Positions 1 through 8,856 of a stretch of DNA of 64,000 bases are shown piece after piece. This stretch comes from Nocardia vaccinii NBRC 15922. Its GTDB lineage: Bacteria > Actinomycetota > Actinomycetes > Mycobacteriales > Mycobacteriaceae. The stretch's first letter is position 1. Every line of letters starts with the position of its first letter. The notes under the pieces were generated by a model. It had not been told where the DNA came from and did no database searches. It was given only the letters and a program-made list of their open reading frames with translations. A program made the position numbers and the translations under genes. The stretch spans positions 38,936-102,935 of the forward strand of contig NZ_BDCC01000049.1 in the NCBI RefSeq assembly GCF_001613305.1. Reading direction: 5' to 3'.

Positions 1-211
1 TCTCGCCTATCGGCGCTTCGCGGGCATGGACGCCGACTGCCGCCCGCTGCAGGAGACCGTCTGCGCCATCGATACCGCCCATGAACAGCCCAACCCCATC
101 GCGGCGCTCATGCGATGGCAACGCGAGCGCCTCGCCGCCTGGCGCGAGGAGCGCTCGGTGCGCGATTCCCCGCTGCTGTGGGCGGCGTTCGCCACCGTCA
201 CTACCGGTTAG
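1..211 (+). CDS. C-terminal end of an unrecognised protein (partial)
   Basis: Only about the last 69 codons are in the window; the frame is open from base 2 to a TAG at 209-211, so the gene begins to the left. The tail contains an amphipathic stretch (RWQRERLAAWRE) followed by SPLLWAAFATVTTG. A terminal 'W-A-A-F' block of this kind occurs at the end of CHAT-type protease domains, but the fragment is too short to assign. No partner gene is visible downstream; the next gene starts 170 bases later with its own ribosome binding site. Confidence 0.5.
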   Translation, partial: LAYRRFAGMDADCRPLQETVCAIDTAHEQPNPIAALMRWQRERLAAWREERSVRDSPLLWAAFATVTTG

Positions 212-380
212 CCAAGTTGGCGCCACGCCGCGTTGCCCTGCGTTCATCCCCGGACTGTGGCACTCGATGCCCGTCGGTGACCCGCGATGAGACAGGCGGG
301 TAACGATGCGATCCGGTGGTGCGAAATCAAGACAGTGATCTGTGGAGATCACGGTAGAGGAACTGACCAGGGGGGACACC

Positions 381-992
381 ATGCGTTGCGCACTGTCCGA
401 GCACGCTCCACGCACCGCCGGCCGACTCGCGCGGCGAACAGGGGCGGGGCTGCTCGCTGTGTTCGCTGGTGCGGCCGTGATCAGCGGATGCTCGGCCTCG
501 TCCCCCTCGTTGTCCCCGGGCACATCGGCGATCTCCGGCACGACGTCGGCCGCCGCCGGTCCGCCCGATACCTCTGGTACGCCTGCCCCGTCCCACGACG
601 AAACGCCGTCGCAGGCCCAGATCACTTCCTCGCAGACAGCAGCCCCGCAGCCGTTCACCTCTGTCCCGGCGACCAGCGCGCAGCAGCCGACGGCGAACCA
701 CCCGGCGTCCGGCACTCCTTTTCCTGGTGAGGGACTGACCGCCCAGCAGGCCACCGACCTGCAAGGGTCCGTGGACGGCGGCCACCAGCCGTGGCGCCTG
801 GACCGCGTGCAGGTCGCAAAGTCCTTCGTACAGGGGCGATTCGGCTGGACCAGCGTGCGAACGAGCACCGGTGCGCCGATGGTCGTCTTCGTCACCGATC
901 AGGACGGCAGCAGGGTCGCATTGCACCTCGCCCAACCCGCGACGCAAGGCGACCACGGCATCTGGATCGTCGACAGCGGCGTCTGGAGCTGA
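381..992 (+). CDS. Secreted lipoprotein, unknown function
   Basis: A 203-residue protein. I chose the ATG at 381 because AGGGGGGA lies just before it; an in-frame ATG at 342 lacks this. Residues 17-37 form a signal peptide ending in the lipobox I-S-G-C with Cys37 as the acylated residue. Residues 38 to about 110 are a low-complexity Ser/Thr/Pro linker typical of actinobacterial surface lipoproteins. The last ~85 residues look like a small folded domain rich in Val, Trp and Gly (FGWTSVRTSTGAPMVVFV). It is probably anchored on the outer face of the membrane. No catalytic motif is seen and I cannot name the family. Confidence 0.8.
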   Translation: MRCALSEHAPRTAGRLARRTGAGLLAVFAGAAVISGCSASSPSLSPGTSAISGTTSAAAGPPDTSGTPAPSHDETPSQAQITSSQTAAPQPFTSVPATSAQQPTANHPASGTPFPGEGLTAQQATDLQGSVDGGHQPWRLDRVQVAKSFVQGRFGWTSVRTSTGAPMVVFVTDQDGSRVALHLAQPATQGDHGIWIVDSGVWS

Positions 993-1138
993 CCCGGACC
1001 ATGGACCTGCCGCTGGTCGCTGGGTGGGCCCATCCGGATCCGGACGCCGCGCGCAGCTCGACAATCGATGTGGCCGAGTAGGCGCGGTTCGGCTGCCATC
1101 CAGCGCCGATGGCGCTGTGTAGTCGCCACGACCGAAGT

Positions 1139-2050
1139 TCAGATGCCTAAGTGGCCGCCGAAACTGGTGTGGCCGCCGACCCCGTAGCTGGTGTGGCCGC
1201 CGATGGAGGGAGTCGGGCGCGGCGGATCCGGAATCTTTCGAGAGTCGACCCATGAGCCCGGTGTGACCGCGCGCCACCAGGTTTCGAAATCGATGCCATT
1301 GGCCTGCTCGGATTCCACACGATCGTGATCGTTCCAGCGCACCGTGTAGCCACCGTAGGTCTTCCGCAGAATCTGCGTGAGTGTGGCGATGGTCATCGTC
1401 GAATCGTTCGCGCGGAAAACGTGAACGACCTGGTCGGCTTCATCGACCTCGTAGCGCCAACGAGTTTGCTCGGCCAGCGCGTGGAACTGCTTGTCCCGCT
1501 CGGCTTTTCGCTTGAGGGCTGCCCACCTTTGCGCCGCTTGTTCCTGCGCCTGCACCTCCGCTTGCTGTATGCGTGTTGCGATCAGCTCCCGGACGGGCCG
1601 ATATTCCCCGTCGATATCGTGCAGCTGCTCCCGGAACTCGTCGAACGCCCGCCGCAGCCCCGAGCGGTCGAACCGTCGACGGGCCGCTCGCCAGCCGTAC
1701 CCCCGTCGCAGACTCGGCCGATCGCCTCCGACGATCCGCAGCCCGAGGTGATGGACAAGCCGTACTTCGGCGGCGCGCAGCGCGTCCTGGGCGGACGCTT
1801 GGGCCTGGGACCACCGGGCGAATTCGTCCGCGGTTGCCTGGATCTCGATGCGCGAGGCGCCGGCGGTGTTGGGCCGTTCCCTTGTGAAGGTGGTCCACTC
1901 GTTCCCCAGCCAAAAATCCCGGTGTGAGGTGGGCTCGAGTACGTACATCTCGAAAGTCGTCGGACGCGAGTCGAAATTCCCACGCCGCCACTTCTTCGCC
2001 AGGACGGGCTCGGGCCGGGAGACGTAGCGGTGCAGCATCACCGAAACCAT
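1139..2050 (-). CDS. Hypothetical protein with coiled coil and Gly/His repeat tail
   Basis: A 303-residue protein of unknown function. The ATG at 2050 is preceded by GAGGGAGGA at good spacing. There is no signal peptide or membrane segment. Residues about 75-200 are rich in Ala, Arg, Glu and Gln and should be helical, with a likely coiled coil near 155-195 (QQAEVQAQEQAAQRWAALKR). The C-terminus carries short repeats of the form GGHTS(Y/F)G(V/G). Codon use matches the neighbours. No partner is obvious; it is read away from the phosphoesterase pair to its right. Confidence 0.7.
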   Translation of the reverse strand: MVSVMLHRYVSRPEPVLAKKWRRGNFDSRPTTFEMYVLEPTSHRDFWLGNEWTTFTRERPNTAGASRIEIQATADEFARWSQAQASAQDALRAAEVRLVHHLGLRIVGGDRPSLRRGYGWRAARRRFDRSGLRRAFDEFREQLHDIDGEYRPVRELIATRIQQAEVQAQEQAAQRWAALKRKAERDKQFHALAEQTRWRYEVDEADQVVHVFRANDSTMTIATLTQILRKTYGGYTVRWNDHDRVESEQANGIDFETWWRAVTPGSWVDSRKIPDPPRPTPSIGGHTSYGVGGHTSFGGHLGI

Positions 2051-2394
2051 CGCGATCCTCCCTCACGGGTATCTGTCCACGATAGCGCCGGAACGCCGGG
2101 TCCGGTGCTGACCGGGGATCGTTTGCGCCGCAACCCCATTTACCGTCTGCCACATCTGCTTCACTGCAGTGATGGTCACGATCGGTGCCGGGGCCGGGAG
2201 GTGGTACCTGAACGTCGTGCCGATCCTGCCGCGCTCGAGGGCCGAACGCGCGAAAGGGCCTTCTGCCCGGAAGAAGGTTCAGGGCGGATTCGGCGTTCGG
2301 CCATCAGTGTCTCGTCGTGACCTGTTCATCCAAGGCTCAGCTGTGCGAGTGCCGTGAGACATGCGCAGGAAATCCTCGGAACGATTGTTTCACT

Positions 2395-3663
2395 GTGACC
2401 AATTTTATCGACAGACCGACCAGTCGCCGACAGGTACTCGCCGGCGCTGCCGGACTCGCCGTGGCCGCGGCAGCAGGCACGAACACCGCACGAGCCGACA
2501 GTTCACTTCCCGCTCCGGCGAATTCGGGCATCGACCACATCGTCGTGGTCATGATGGAGAACCGATCCTTCGACCACTATCTCGGTTGGCTGCCCGGCGC
2601 CAACGGCAACCAGGCCGGGCTGAGCTTCACCGACCGGAACGGCGTCGCGCAGCGGACCTTCCACCTGGCCACCACCCAGGGCTGCCAGTACAACGATCCG
2701 GACCACTCCTTCGAGGGTGGCCGGGTCGAATACAACAACGGCGCCTGTGACGGGTGGCTGCGGGCTGGGACGAACGACCTCTTCTCGATCGGCTACTACC
2801 TGCCGCAGGACCTGGCTTTCTACAGCAACGCCGCGCCGGCCTGGACGGTGTGCGACAACTACTTCTCCGCCATCATGGCCGAGACCTACCCCAACCGCTT
2901 CTATCAGCATGCGGCGCAAACGGATCGGATCCACAACTCGACGACGATCTCGACGCTGCCCACGATCTGGGACCGGCTCGCCGCCGCGGGCGTCAGCGGC
3001 CGCTATTACTTCACCGACGTCCCGTTCACCGTTATGTGGGGCACGAAGTACCTGTCGATCAGCCGCCCTTACACGGAGTTCCTCGCTGCCTGCGCGGCCG
3101 GCACGCTGCCGTCGGTCTCGTTCATCGACCCGAAGTTTCTCGACGAGGACACCGGCACCTCCGCTGACGACCATCCGCACGCCGACATCCGGGCCGGGCA
3201 GGCATTCCTCGATCAGGTGTATCAGGCTGTCACCAAGAGTCCGGCCTGGGGCCGCACCCTGCTGATCATCAACTACGACGAGTGGGGCGGTTTCTTCGAT
3301 CACGTGCCGCCGCAGACCGCACCGGATGCCAACCCCGCCTGGGGATTGCGTGGATTCCGGGTGCCGTGTCTGGTCATCTCGCCCCGCGCCCGCCGGGGCC
3401 ACGTCGCGCACAACGTGTACGACCACACCTCGGTGCTCAAGGCGATCGAATGGCGTTGGAACCTCTCGCCGCTGACCCCCCGGGACGCGGCCGCCCGCAA
3501 TATCGCCGAGGTGCTCGATTTCGGTGCGACGCCGAATTTGTCTGCGCCGCAATGGAATGTGCCGCCATTCCTCGGCGGTGTCTGCGCCCCGTCGGTGGTG
3601 GCCGACTTCGAACAGTGGAATGCGCTTCGCGCCCTGGGTAACTCGCTCGGCTGGAGTTTCTGA
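2395..3663 (+). CDS. Secreted phospholipase C / acid phosphatase-type phosphoesterase (PF04185), Tat-exported
   Basis: About 422 residues from a GTG at 2395; the open frame extends to 2317, but the Cys-rich extension looks untranslated. A twin-arginine signal (TSRRQVLAG, then an Ala-rich core and ARA-D cleavage site) starts ten residues in. Residues 55-61 are ENRSFDH, the metal/active-site block of the PF04185 family. Later family motifs are DDHPHADIRAGQ and INYDEWGGFFDHVPP. The protein should act outside the cell on phosphodiester or phosphomonoester substrates such as phospholipids. Its stop overlaps the start of the next gene, a second member of the same superfamily, so the two are translationally coupled. 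Confidence 0.88.
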   Translation: MTNFIDRPTSRRQVLAGAAGLAVAAAAGTNTARADSSLPAPANSGIDHIVVVMMENRSFDHYLGWLPGANGNQAGLSFTDRNGVAQRTFHLATTQGCQYNDPDHSFEGGRVEYNNGACDGWLRAGTNDLFSIGYYLPQDLAFYSNAAPAWTVCDNYFSAIMAETYPNRFYQHAAQTDRIHNSTTISTLPTIWDRLAAAGVSGRYYFTDVPFTVMWGTKYLSISRPYTEFLAACAAGTLPSVSFIDPKFLDEDTGTSADDHPHADIRAGQAFLDQVYQAVTKSPAWGRTLLIINYDEWGGFFDHVPPQTAPDANPAWGLRGFRVPCLVISPRARRGHVAHNVYDHTSVLKAIEWRWNLSPLTPRDAAARNIAEVLDFGATPNLSAPQWNVPPFLGGVCAPSVVADFEQWNALRALGNSLGWSF

Positions 3664-4796
3664 TGATCAGAGCGACTCTGCGACGGCGAATTCCGTTCCG
3701 CGGCATCGGATCGCTGGTGGCCGTACTGGGCCTGCTGGCCGGCCTGGCCGTAATCGGTCAGGGTGGCCGGTCGGCGAGTGCAGCTCCGGCGCCGGCCGCA
3801 CCCGGTCACATCTTCCTCATTCAGCTCGAGAACAAGGGCTACGACGAGACCTGGGGCCCCAGCTCGGCAGCCCCGTATCTGAGCGAGACCCTGCGCTCGC
3901 AGGGCGTGCTGTTGTCCCAGTACTACGGCATCGGGCACAACAGCCTCGACAACTACATCGCGCAGTTGTCGGGCCAAGGCCCGAACGCCGAGACTCAGGC
4001 CGACTGCCAGATCTACAACAATTTCGCCGGAGCCGGCACCGTGCCACCGGGCCAGGCCGTCGGTCAGGGATGTGTGTATCCGGCATCGGTGCCCACCCTG
4101 GCCGGCCAGCTCACCGCATCGGGCCGGAGCTGGAAGGGCTATATGGAGGATATGGGCACGCCGTGCTCGCATCCTGCGCTCGGTACTCGGGATCAGACCC
4201 AGAAGGCCACCACGACCAGTCAGTACGCGACTCGGCACAACCCGTTCGTGTACTTCCACCAGATCATCGACTCGCCGGACTGCCAGGCCCGGGACGTGGA
4301 TCTCAGTGCGCTGAAGACCGATCTGGCAAGTGTGCAGACCACGCCGAACTTCGCCTTCCTCACGCCCGACCTGTGCAACGACGGGCACGACTCGCCGTGT
4401 GTGACAGGCGCACCCGGCGGTCTGGCCTCGGCGGACGCGTGGCTGCAGCGGTGGGTGCCGGTGATCACCTCGTCCCCGGCCTTCCAGCAGGACGGTCTGC
4501 TGATCATCACCTTCGACGAGTCGGACGGCCCGCAGCAGGACGCCTCCGCGTGCTGTGGTGAAGGCCCCGGGCCGAACGCCGCACTGCCCGGGCTGACCGG
4601 TCCGGGAGGCGGCCGGGTCGGCGCCCTGGCCATCTCGCCGAAGTTCATCACCCCCGGAACCTGGAGCGACACGCCGTACAACCACTACTCGCTGCTGGCC
4701 AGCCTGGAAGACAAGTTCGGACTGCCACATCTCGGTTACGCCGCCGCGCCCGGCCTGCCGCGATTCGGCACCGACGTCTTCAACCGGCGGAACTGA
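3663..4796 (+). CDS. Secreted phosphoesterase, acid phosphatase-like (PF04185)
   Basis: A 377-residue protein whose ATG overlaps the upstream stop (TGATG). Residues 1-41 form a Sec-type signal peptide with a hydrophobic core (VAVLGLLAGLAVI) and Ala-Ser-Ala cleavage region. The mature part begins with IFLIQLENKGYDETWG, the shortened equivalent of the ENRSFDH block, and has LLIITFDESDG further on, both typical of secreted acid phosphatases and phospholipase C relatives. Several Cys residues suggest disulfides outside the cell. With the upstream gene it forms a two-gene operon of distinct extracellular phosphoesterases, plausibly for phosphate scavenging. A strong hairpin follows the stop codon. 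Confidence 0.85.
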   Translation: MIRATLRRRIPFRGIGSLVAVLGLLAGLAVIGQGGRSASAAPAPAAPGHIFLIQLENKGYDETWGPSSAAPYLSETLRSQGVLLSQYYGIGHNSLDNYIAQLSGQGPNAETQADCQIYNNFAGAGTVPPGQAVGQGCVYPASVPTLAGQLTASGRSWKGYMEDMGTPCSHPALGTRDQTQKATTTSQYATRHNPFVYFHQIIDSPDCQARDVDLSALKTDLASVQTTPNFAFLTPDLCNDGHDSPCVTGAPGGLASADAWLQRWVPVITSSPAFQQDGLLIITFDESDGPQQDASACCGEGPGPNAALPGLTGPGGGRVGALAISPKFITPGTWSDTPYNHYSLLASLEDKFGLPHLGYAAAPGLPRFGTDVFNRRN

Positions 4797-4801
4797 ACCG
4801 C

Positions 4802-4839
4802 GGACGGGGCCGGTCACCCATCCGAGCCCGGCCCCGTCC
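4802..4839 (+). terminator. Hairpin terminator after the phosphoesterase operon
   Basis: A perfect 12-bp stem (GGACGGGGCCGG at 4802-4813 pairing with 4828-4839) and a 14-base loop begin five bases after the stop codon. There is only a short T pair after it, as is common in high-GC actinobacteria. Confidence 0.7.
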
Positions 4840-5435
4840 CCTTATTCGGTAGCTGATCTCCGACAGATCGAAATACTGAGGGCGACTACGTTATTCACCG
4901 ACTCCTCGACATCGGTGGCGCGCTCGGGGCGAGACGGGCGGTAGGGACGGGCCTGTCTACCGTGTCCTCGGACGTGGGCCCGCCGCGGCCCTCATCGCCG
5001 GGTCTCGTCGCGATCGTCATCTGGTCCGGGGTTCCGGCTCGGGTCGTAGCTGGGGGAAGCGGCGCTGCAGCTGTCGACGGCCGGATATTTGCGGGCGGCC
5101 GCGAGGCCAGGTCCATCCGGCGAAGTGGAATCCGGCCTGCAATCGACCTGCTCGCGTTTGTGATGTCCGGCAAGCGGCTTCGACAGCGCTGTGCGGAACG
5201 ACGAACGCGCGCAAGGAGTTTCCGCTAATCTACAACCCGTACCGGTCCGGAGTGCCGAAGCTCGGCAAGCATCCGCGCACCGATGAGTTCGTGACGTCAA
5301 CCGAGTTGCAGCGACATGTGGGAGGGGACAAGAACTTCTGCGGCGGCATCGCCTACAGCGTCCGACCGCCACATCACGCCCAGCTCTTCCTTCGACCAGG
5401 TAACTGACTCGGCACATCGAAAGGCAGGTCCCACG
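4840..5435. other. Gene-poor stretch before the monooxygenase, with an orphan reading frame near 5213-5407
   Basis: No convincing full gene lies here. On the + strand, 5213-5407 encodes an open frame with protein-like composition (KEFPLIYNPYRSGVPKLGK early, GGIAYSVRPPHHAQLFLRPG at the end, TGA at 5405-5407), but it has no start codon with a ribosome binding site. It may be the 3' remnant of a lost gene. I do not recognise its family. The last 30 bases hold the GAAAGGCAGG binding site of the next gene. Confidence 0.3.
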
Positions 5436-7079
5436 ATGACAACGACCTCGGAGCACTCGGCGTTCTCGACCGGGCAGGAGGCTCGCGAGATCGACGCAGT
5501 CGTCGTCGGAGCCGGATTCGCCGGCCTCCATATGCTGCACAAGCTGCGCGAACTCGGCCTCTCGGTGCAGGTGTACGAAGCGGGCGGGGGACTCGGCGGC
5601 ACGTGGTACTGGAACCGCTATCCGGGCGCACGCGTCGACGTGAAGAGCGTGTACTACAACTACTCCTTCGACCCGGAGTTGGAGCAGGAGTGGGAGTGGA
5701 CGGAGAAGCTGCCGCCACAGCCGGAGTTGCTCCGCTACATCGACCACGTCGCGGATCGTTTCGATCTGCGTAAGGACGTGCGGTTGCAGACCCGGGTCAC
5801 CGCGGCGGTCTACGACGAGTCCGCCGCGCGGTGGCGGATCACGACCGATCGGGGCGAGGTCGTCTCGGCACGGTTCGCGATCATGGCGACAGGCTGTTTG
5901 TCGGTGCCGAAGATGGTGGAAGTTCCGGGCATCGAGACGTTCCGGGGCCGCAGCTTCCACACCGGCAACTGGCCCGGGCAGGAGGTGGACTTCACCGGTC
6001 GGCGGGTCGCGGTGATCGGCACCGGTTCCTCTGGGGTGCAGGTTATTCCGCTGGTCGCCGAAGCGGCCGAGCAGCTCACCGTGTTCCAGCGGACCGCGAA
6101 CTATGTTCTTCCCGCCGGCAATCACCCGATCGATCCCGAATTCCAACGCGGGATCAAGTCTCGCTACCGCGAAGTGCGCAAGGCCAACCGGGAATCGGGC
6201 TTCGGCATCGCCCAACCCGAGGCCACCAAGGGTGCGCTCGAGGTGAGCGAAGAGGAACGAAATGCCTTCTACCGCAAGGTATGGGAGGACAAGGACAGCG
6301 AACTGGTCAGCATGCTGGTCGGATTCACGGACCTACTCGCCGACGAGGCCGCCAACGAGACCGCCGCCCAGTTCATCCGCGACCGAATCGCCGAGATCGT
6401 GACGGATCCGGCTGTCGCCCGGCTACTTCAGCCCGCCGGCCTCTTCGGCGTCAAGCGTCCGGTCCTGGGGACCGACTATTACGAGACCTTCAATCGTCCC
6501 AACGTCCGGCTCGTGGATGTTCGCGCGACTCCGCTCACCGGGGTCACCGAGTCCGGACTCGAGACGACGCGGGAGAGTTTCGAGTTCGACGACATCATCT
6601 ACGCCACCGGATACGACGCGATGACCGGTGCGCTGGATGCGATCGACATTCGCGGCCGGGATGGTGCGTCGCTGCGGGAGAAGTGGGCCGCCGGGCCCGT
6701 CACCTACCTCGGTCTCGCCGTCGCGGGCTTTCCGAACCTCTTCACGCTCACGGGCCCGGGTAGCCCCTCGGTCCTGTCGAACATGATGGTGTCCATCGAG
6801 CAGCACGTCGACTGGGTGGCGGACGCGATCGATGCGTTGCGGTCCAAGGGCGTCACGACCATGGAGGCCGAGGTCGACGCGGAGCGGGAATGGACCCGAC
6901 ACGTCGACGAAGTCGGCGGTATGACGCTATATCCGAAGGTGGACTCCTGGTATGTGGGATCGAATGTGCCAGGCAAGCCGAGGGTGATGTACGCGTACAT
7001 CGGCGGCGTCGGAGCATACCGCGAGAAATGCGATCAGGTCGCCGCCGACGACTACGACGGTTTCACTCTGACGCGGTGA
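5436..7079 (+). CDS. Flavin-dependent Baeyer-Villiger monooxygenase
   Basis: A 547-residue FAD/NADPH enzyme. The ATG at 5436 follows GAAAGGCAGG. Two Rossmann motifs are present, GAGFAG at residues 25-30 for FAD and GTGSSG at 195-200 for NADPH. Between them lies the family signature F-R-G-R-S-F-H-T-G-N-W-P at 169-180, an exact match to FxGxxxHxxxWP. The ATG motif before the signature and the C-terminal aromatic-rich region fit the cyclohexanone/phenylacetone monooxygenase group. It should insert oxygen next to a ketone carbonyl, giving an ester or lactone; the substrate cannot be told from sequence. It appears to be transcribed alone. Confidence 0.93.
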   Translation: MTTTSEHSAFSTGQEAREIDAVVVGAGFAGLHMLHKLRELGLSVQVYEAGGGLGGTWYWNRYPGARVDVKSVYYNYSFDPELEQEWEWTEKLPPQPELLRYIDHVADRFDLRKDVRLQTRVTAAVYDESAARWRITTDRGEVVSARFAIMATGCLSVPKMVEVPGIETFRGRSFHTGNWPGQEVDFTGRRVAVIGTGSSGVQVIPLVAEAAEQLTVFQRTANYVLPAGNHPIDPEFQRGIKSRYREVRKANRESGFGIAQPEATKGALEVSEEERNAFYRKVWEDKDSELVSMLVGFTDLLADEAANETAAQFIRDRIAEIVTDPAVARLLQPAGLFGVKRPVLGTDYYETFNRPNVRLVDVRATPLTGVTESGLETTRESFEFDDIIYATGYDAMTGALDAIDIRGRDGASLREKWAAGPVTYLGLAVAGFPNLFTLTGPGSPSVLSNMMVSIEQHVDWVADAIDALRSKGVTTMEAEVDAEREWTRHVDEVGGMTLYPKVDSWYVGSNVPGKPRVMYAYIGGVGAYREKCDQVAADDYDGFTLTR

Positions 7080-7263
7080 CCACGGCACTGCCGAGGCGAG
7101 GGACGGTGTGCGAAACATCGTCGGCCGCGGGTGCGGCCTGCATCGGCGATGGCGCCGTCACAATCGACCCGGCAAGAAATGGGCACAGGCACAACAGTTT
7201 TCGTGATACCGGATTCCGATCGGAGGGACCACCACCCGATCGAACAAGAGCTACGGTAGGTGC

Positions 7264-8085
7264 ATGTACGTTATGCCGCCACAGCGGACCGAGGCGCGGC
7301 CGAATGGCGACCGTGCAGGGTGGATGCTGATCGGACCCGGGTTCGCCGCGATCATCGGCCTGGCCTTGCTGACCGCGATCTACCGGACCGACGGAAAGCC
7401 GTTGATCCAGTTCGAATTCCACATGTCCGGCCAAGCTGTGCTGCTGACCTGTGTCGTCGCGTACCTGGTCGCGGCGCTGCCCACCGTTGGACTCGGACTT
7501 CTGCTCGGGGCACGATTTCCGACAGCGGTGACTCTGCCCGCGGTCGGCCTCATGCTCATCGGCGCCGCAGTGACCGCGTTCGCCGGCAACAGCGCCGTGC
7601 TGCTGGCGGGGCGCGTGCTCGATGGGCTCGGCACGGGTGCGGCCGCCGGAGTGATCGCGGTGCTGGTCCATCGGCTCGACGGTCGGCGAGGTATCGCGGC
7701 CGCGGTGGTGGCGGCGCTCGGCGTCCTGGCAGCGGTGATCGCACCCGTTATCGGCCAGCTGATTTCGGATATGGCCAGTTTCCGCTTGGTATATCTGGCG
7801 GCGGTGCCGTTCTTGCTCGTCGCGCTGATCGTCTGCGCCGTGAGTGGAATCGCCTCTGCCAAACGCCACGTCCACTCGGTTCCCGATGGCACGCCGTATC
7901 CAGCGCCGGGGCCTGCTCAATACCCGAATCCGGCTTCCTACGGCATGCCGTATCCGCCGCAGATGCCGCCCCAAGGCCCGAACCCGGTCCCTTACGGTAT
8001 GCCGTATCCGCCGCAGGTGCCGCCCCAAGGCCCGAATCCGGCTCCCTACGGCGTGCCCTATCCGCCGCAGACGCCTCCCCGCTGA
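7264..8085 (+). CDS. Six-helix half-MFS-like membrane protein with proline-rich repeat tail
   Basis: A 273-residue protein. Residues about 20-195 contain six hydrophobic segments (roughly 22-40, 58-80, 88-108, 112-135, 146-166, 175-196). The loop pattern GRVLDGLGTGAAAG resembles the N-terminal half of major facilitator transporters. A complete MFS carrier has 12-14 helices, so this is half length, with no second half following in any frame. After the last helix comes a Pro/Tyr/Gln-rich tail containing tandem 18-residue repeats YG(M/V)PYPPQxPPQGPNPxP. It could be a truncated transporter or a membrane anchor displaying a proline-rich tail. No substrate can be suggested. Confidence 0.75.
   Translation: MYVMPPQRTEARPNGDRAGWMLIGPGFAAIIGLALLTAIYRTDGKPLIQFEFHMSGQAVLLTCVVAYLVAALPTVGLGLLLGARFPTAVTLPAVGLMLIGAAVTAFAGNSAVLLAGRVLDGLGTGAAAGVIAVLVHRLDGRRGIAAAVVAALGVLAAVIAPVIGQLISDMASFRLVYLAAVPFLLVALIVCAVSGIASAKRHVHSVPDGTPYPAPGPAQYPNPASYGMPYPPQMPPQGPNPVPYGMPYPPQVPPQGPNPAPYGVPYPPQTPPR
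7939..8082 (+). repeat. 54-bp in-frame tandem repeat (2.7 copies)
   Basis: Two full 54-bp units (7939-7992 and 7993-8046) and a 36-bp partial unit encode the 18-residue motif YG(M/V)PYPPQ(M/V/T)PPQGPNP(V/A)P at the end of the half-MFS protein. The DNA copies are nearly identical, so copy number may vary between strains. Confidence 0.9.
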
Positions 8086-8856
8086 GTCTGGATCTTTCGA
8101 CCCGGCTGGGCCTTGGGTAGCCGGTAGCCGCTGCTGCCCGGCTCCTCGGGCCGCTCGGCATCAGCCACCGATATCGCTGGCCTATCCTTGGCCCTATCGC
8201 CGTGCCGGCCGCACGGGCCCCGCGTGCGCGGCACCGATGCGTTCGCCGTCTGTCCGTAGCTGACCGTCGTTGCGAAGAGGATCCGAATCCTATTGCGCCA
8301 CAGCAGCCCTCGGTCGGCATCGATCGATCGGCGCGATTCGCGACGACCCCTCGGGGTGGTGTCCCGGAGGCGAATCAGCGACGCGTGGGCTCGATCCTGC
8401 GCAGGATGTTCTCCGACCGCCGGATCGAGGCGAGCAGTTCCTCTTCGAACCCGATCGCCCGGTACACCGAACCGGTACGGAGTCCGGCCCGGCAGCGATA
8501 CTGCTGACGGTTGTGCTCTCGTATCTTCGGCGACGGAATTCGGCCAGTGTGCCCGGATGTGCGACGCGGGTTCACGAAGTTGCCCGGTGGGCAGTTCACT
8601 CCTGGGCGGTGATCTGGCCAATACAGCCGTTGGCGCAATTGTGACACCGGCGGCGCTATTCGGTCACCGGCGTTGGCCCCGCCTTCCGAAAACCGGCTGA
8701 CCAGCGAAAATGTGAACGGGGTCAGCGCGCGACGGCAATTGGTCGATACCGTGCGGTCTGTGATAAACCGGGATACCATCCTCCAAATTACTGAATAAGG
8801 TTCTATTCGCGAACCGAGCGGTCGAAGGCCGTAGCAACAAGAATCCGGGAGGACTC
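8086..8856. other. Long stretch without a supported gene
   Basis: Several overlapping open frames exist on both strands, but none has a ribosome binding site or a recognisable domain. One minus-strand frame ends, near 8375-8470, in a protein-like segment (VYRAIGFEEELLASIRRSE) that could be a gene remnant. The last 100 bases (about 8755-8815) are AT-rich relative to the surroundings and probably hold the promoter of the thioester reductase gene. Confidence 0.4.

Noticed and set aside
2503..4817. Long minus-strand frames (349 and 505 codons) over the phosphoesterase genes
   Set aside because: Both are antisense to genes with clear catalytic motifs, and neither has a binding site or recognisable domain.
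4962..5228. 88-codon plus-strand frame as a gene
   Set aside because: No binding site, low-complexity Gly/Ala/Arg content and no recognisable domain.
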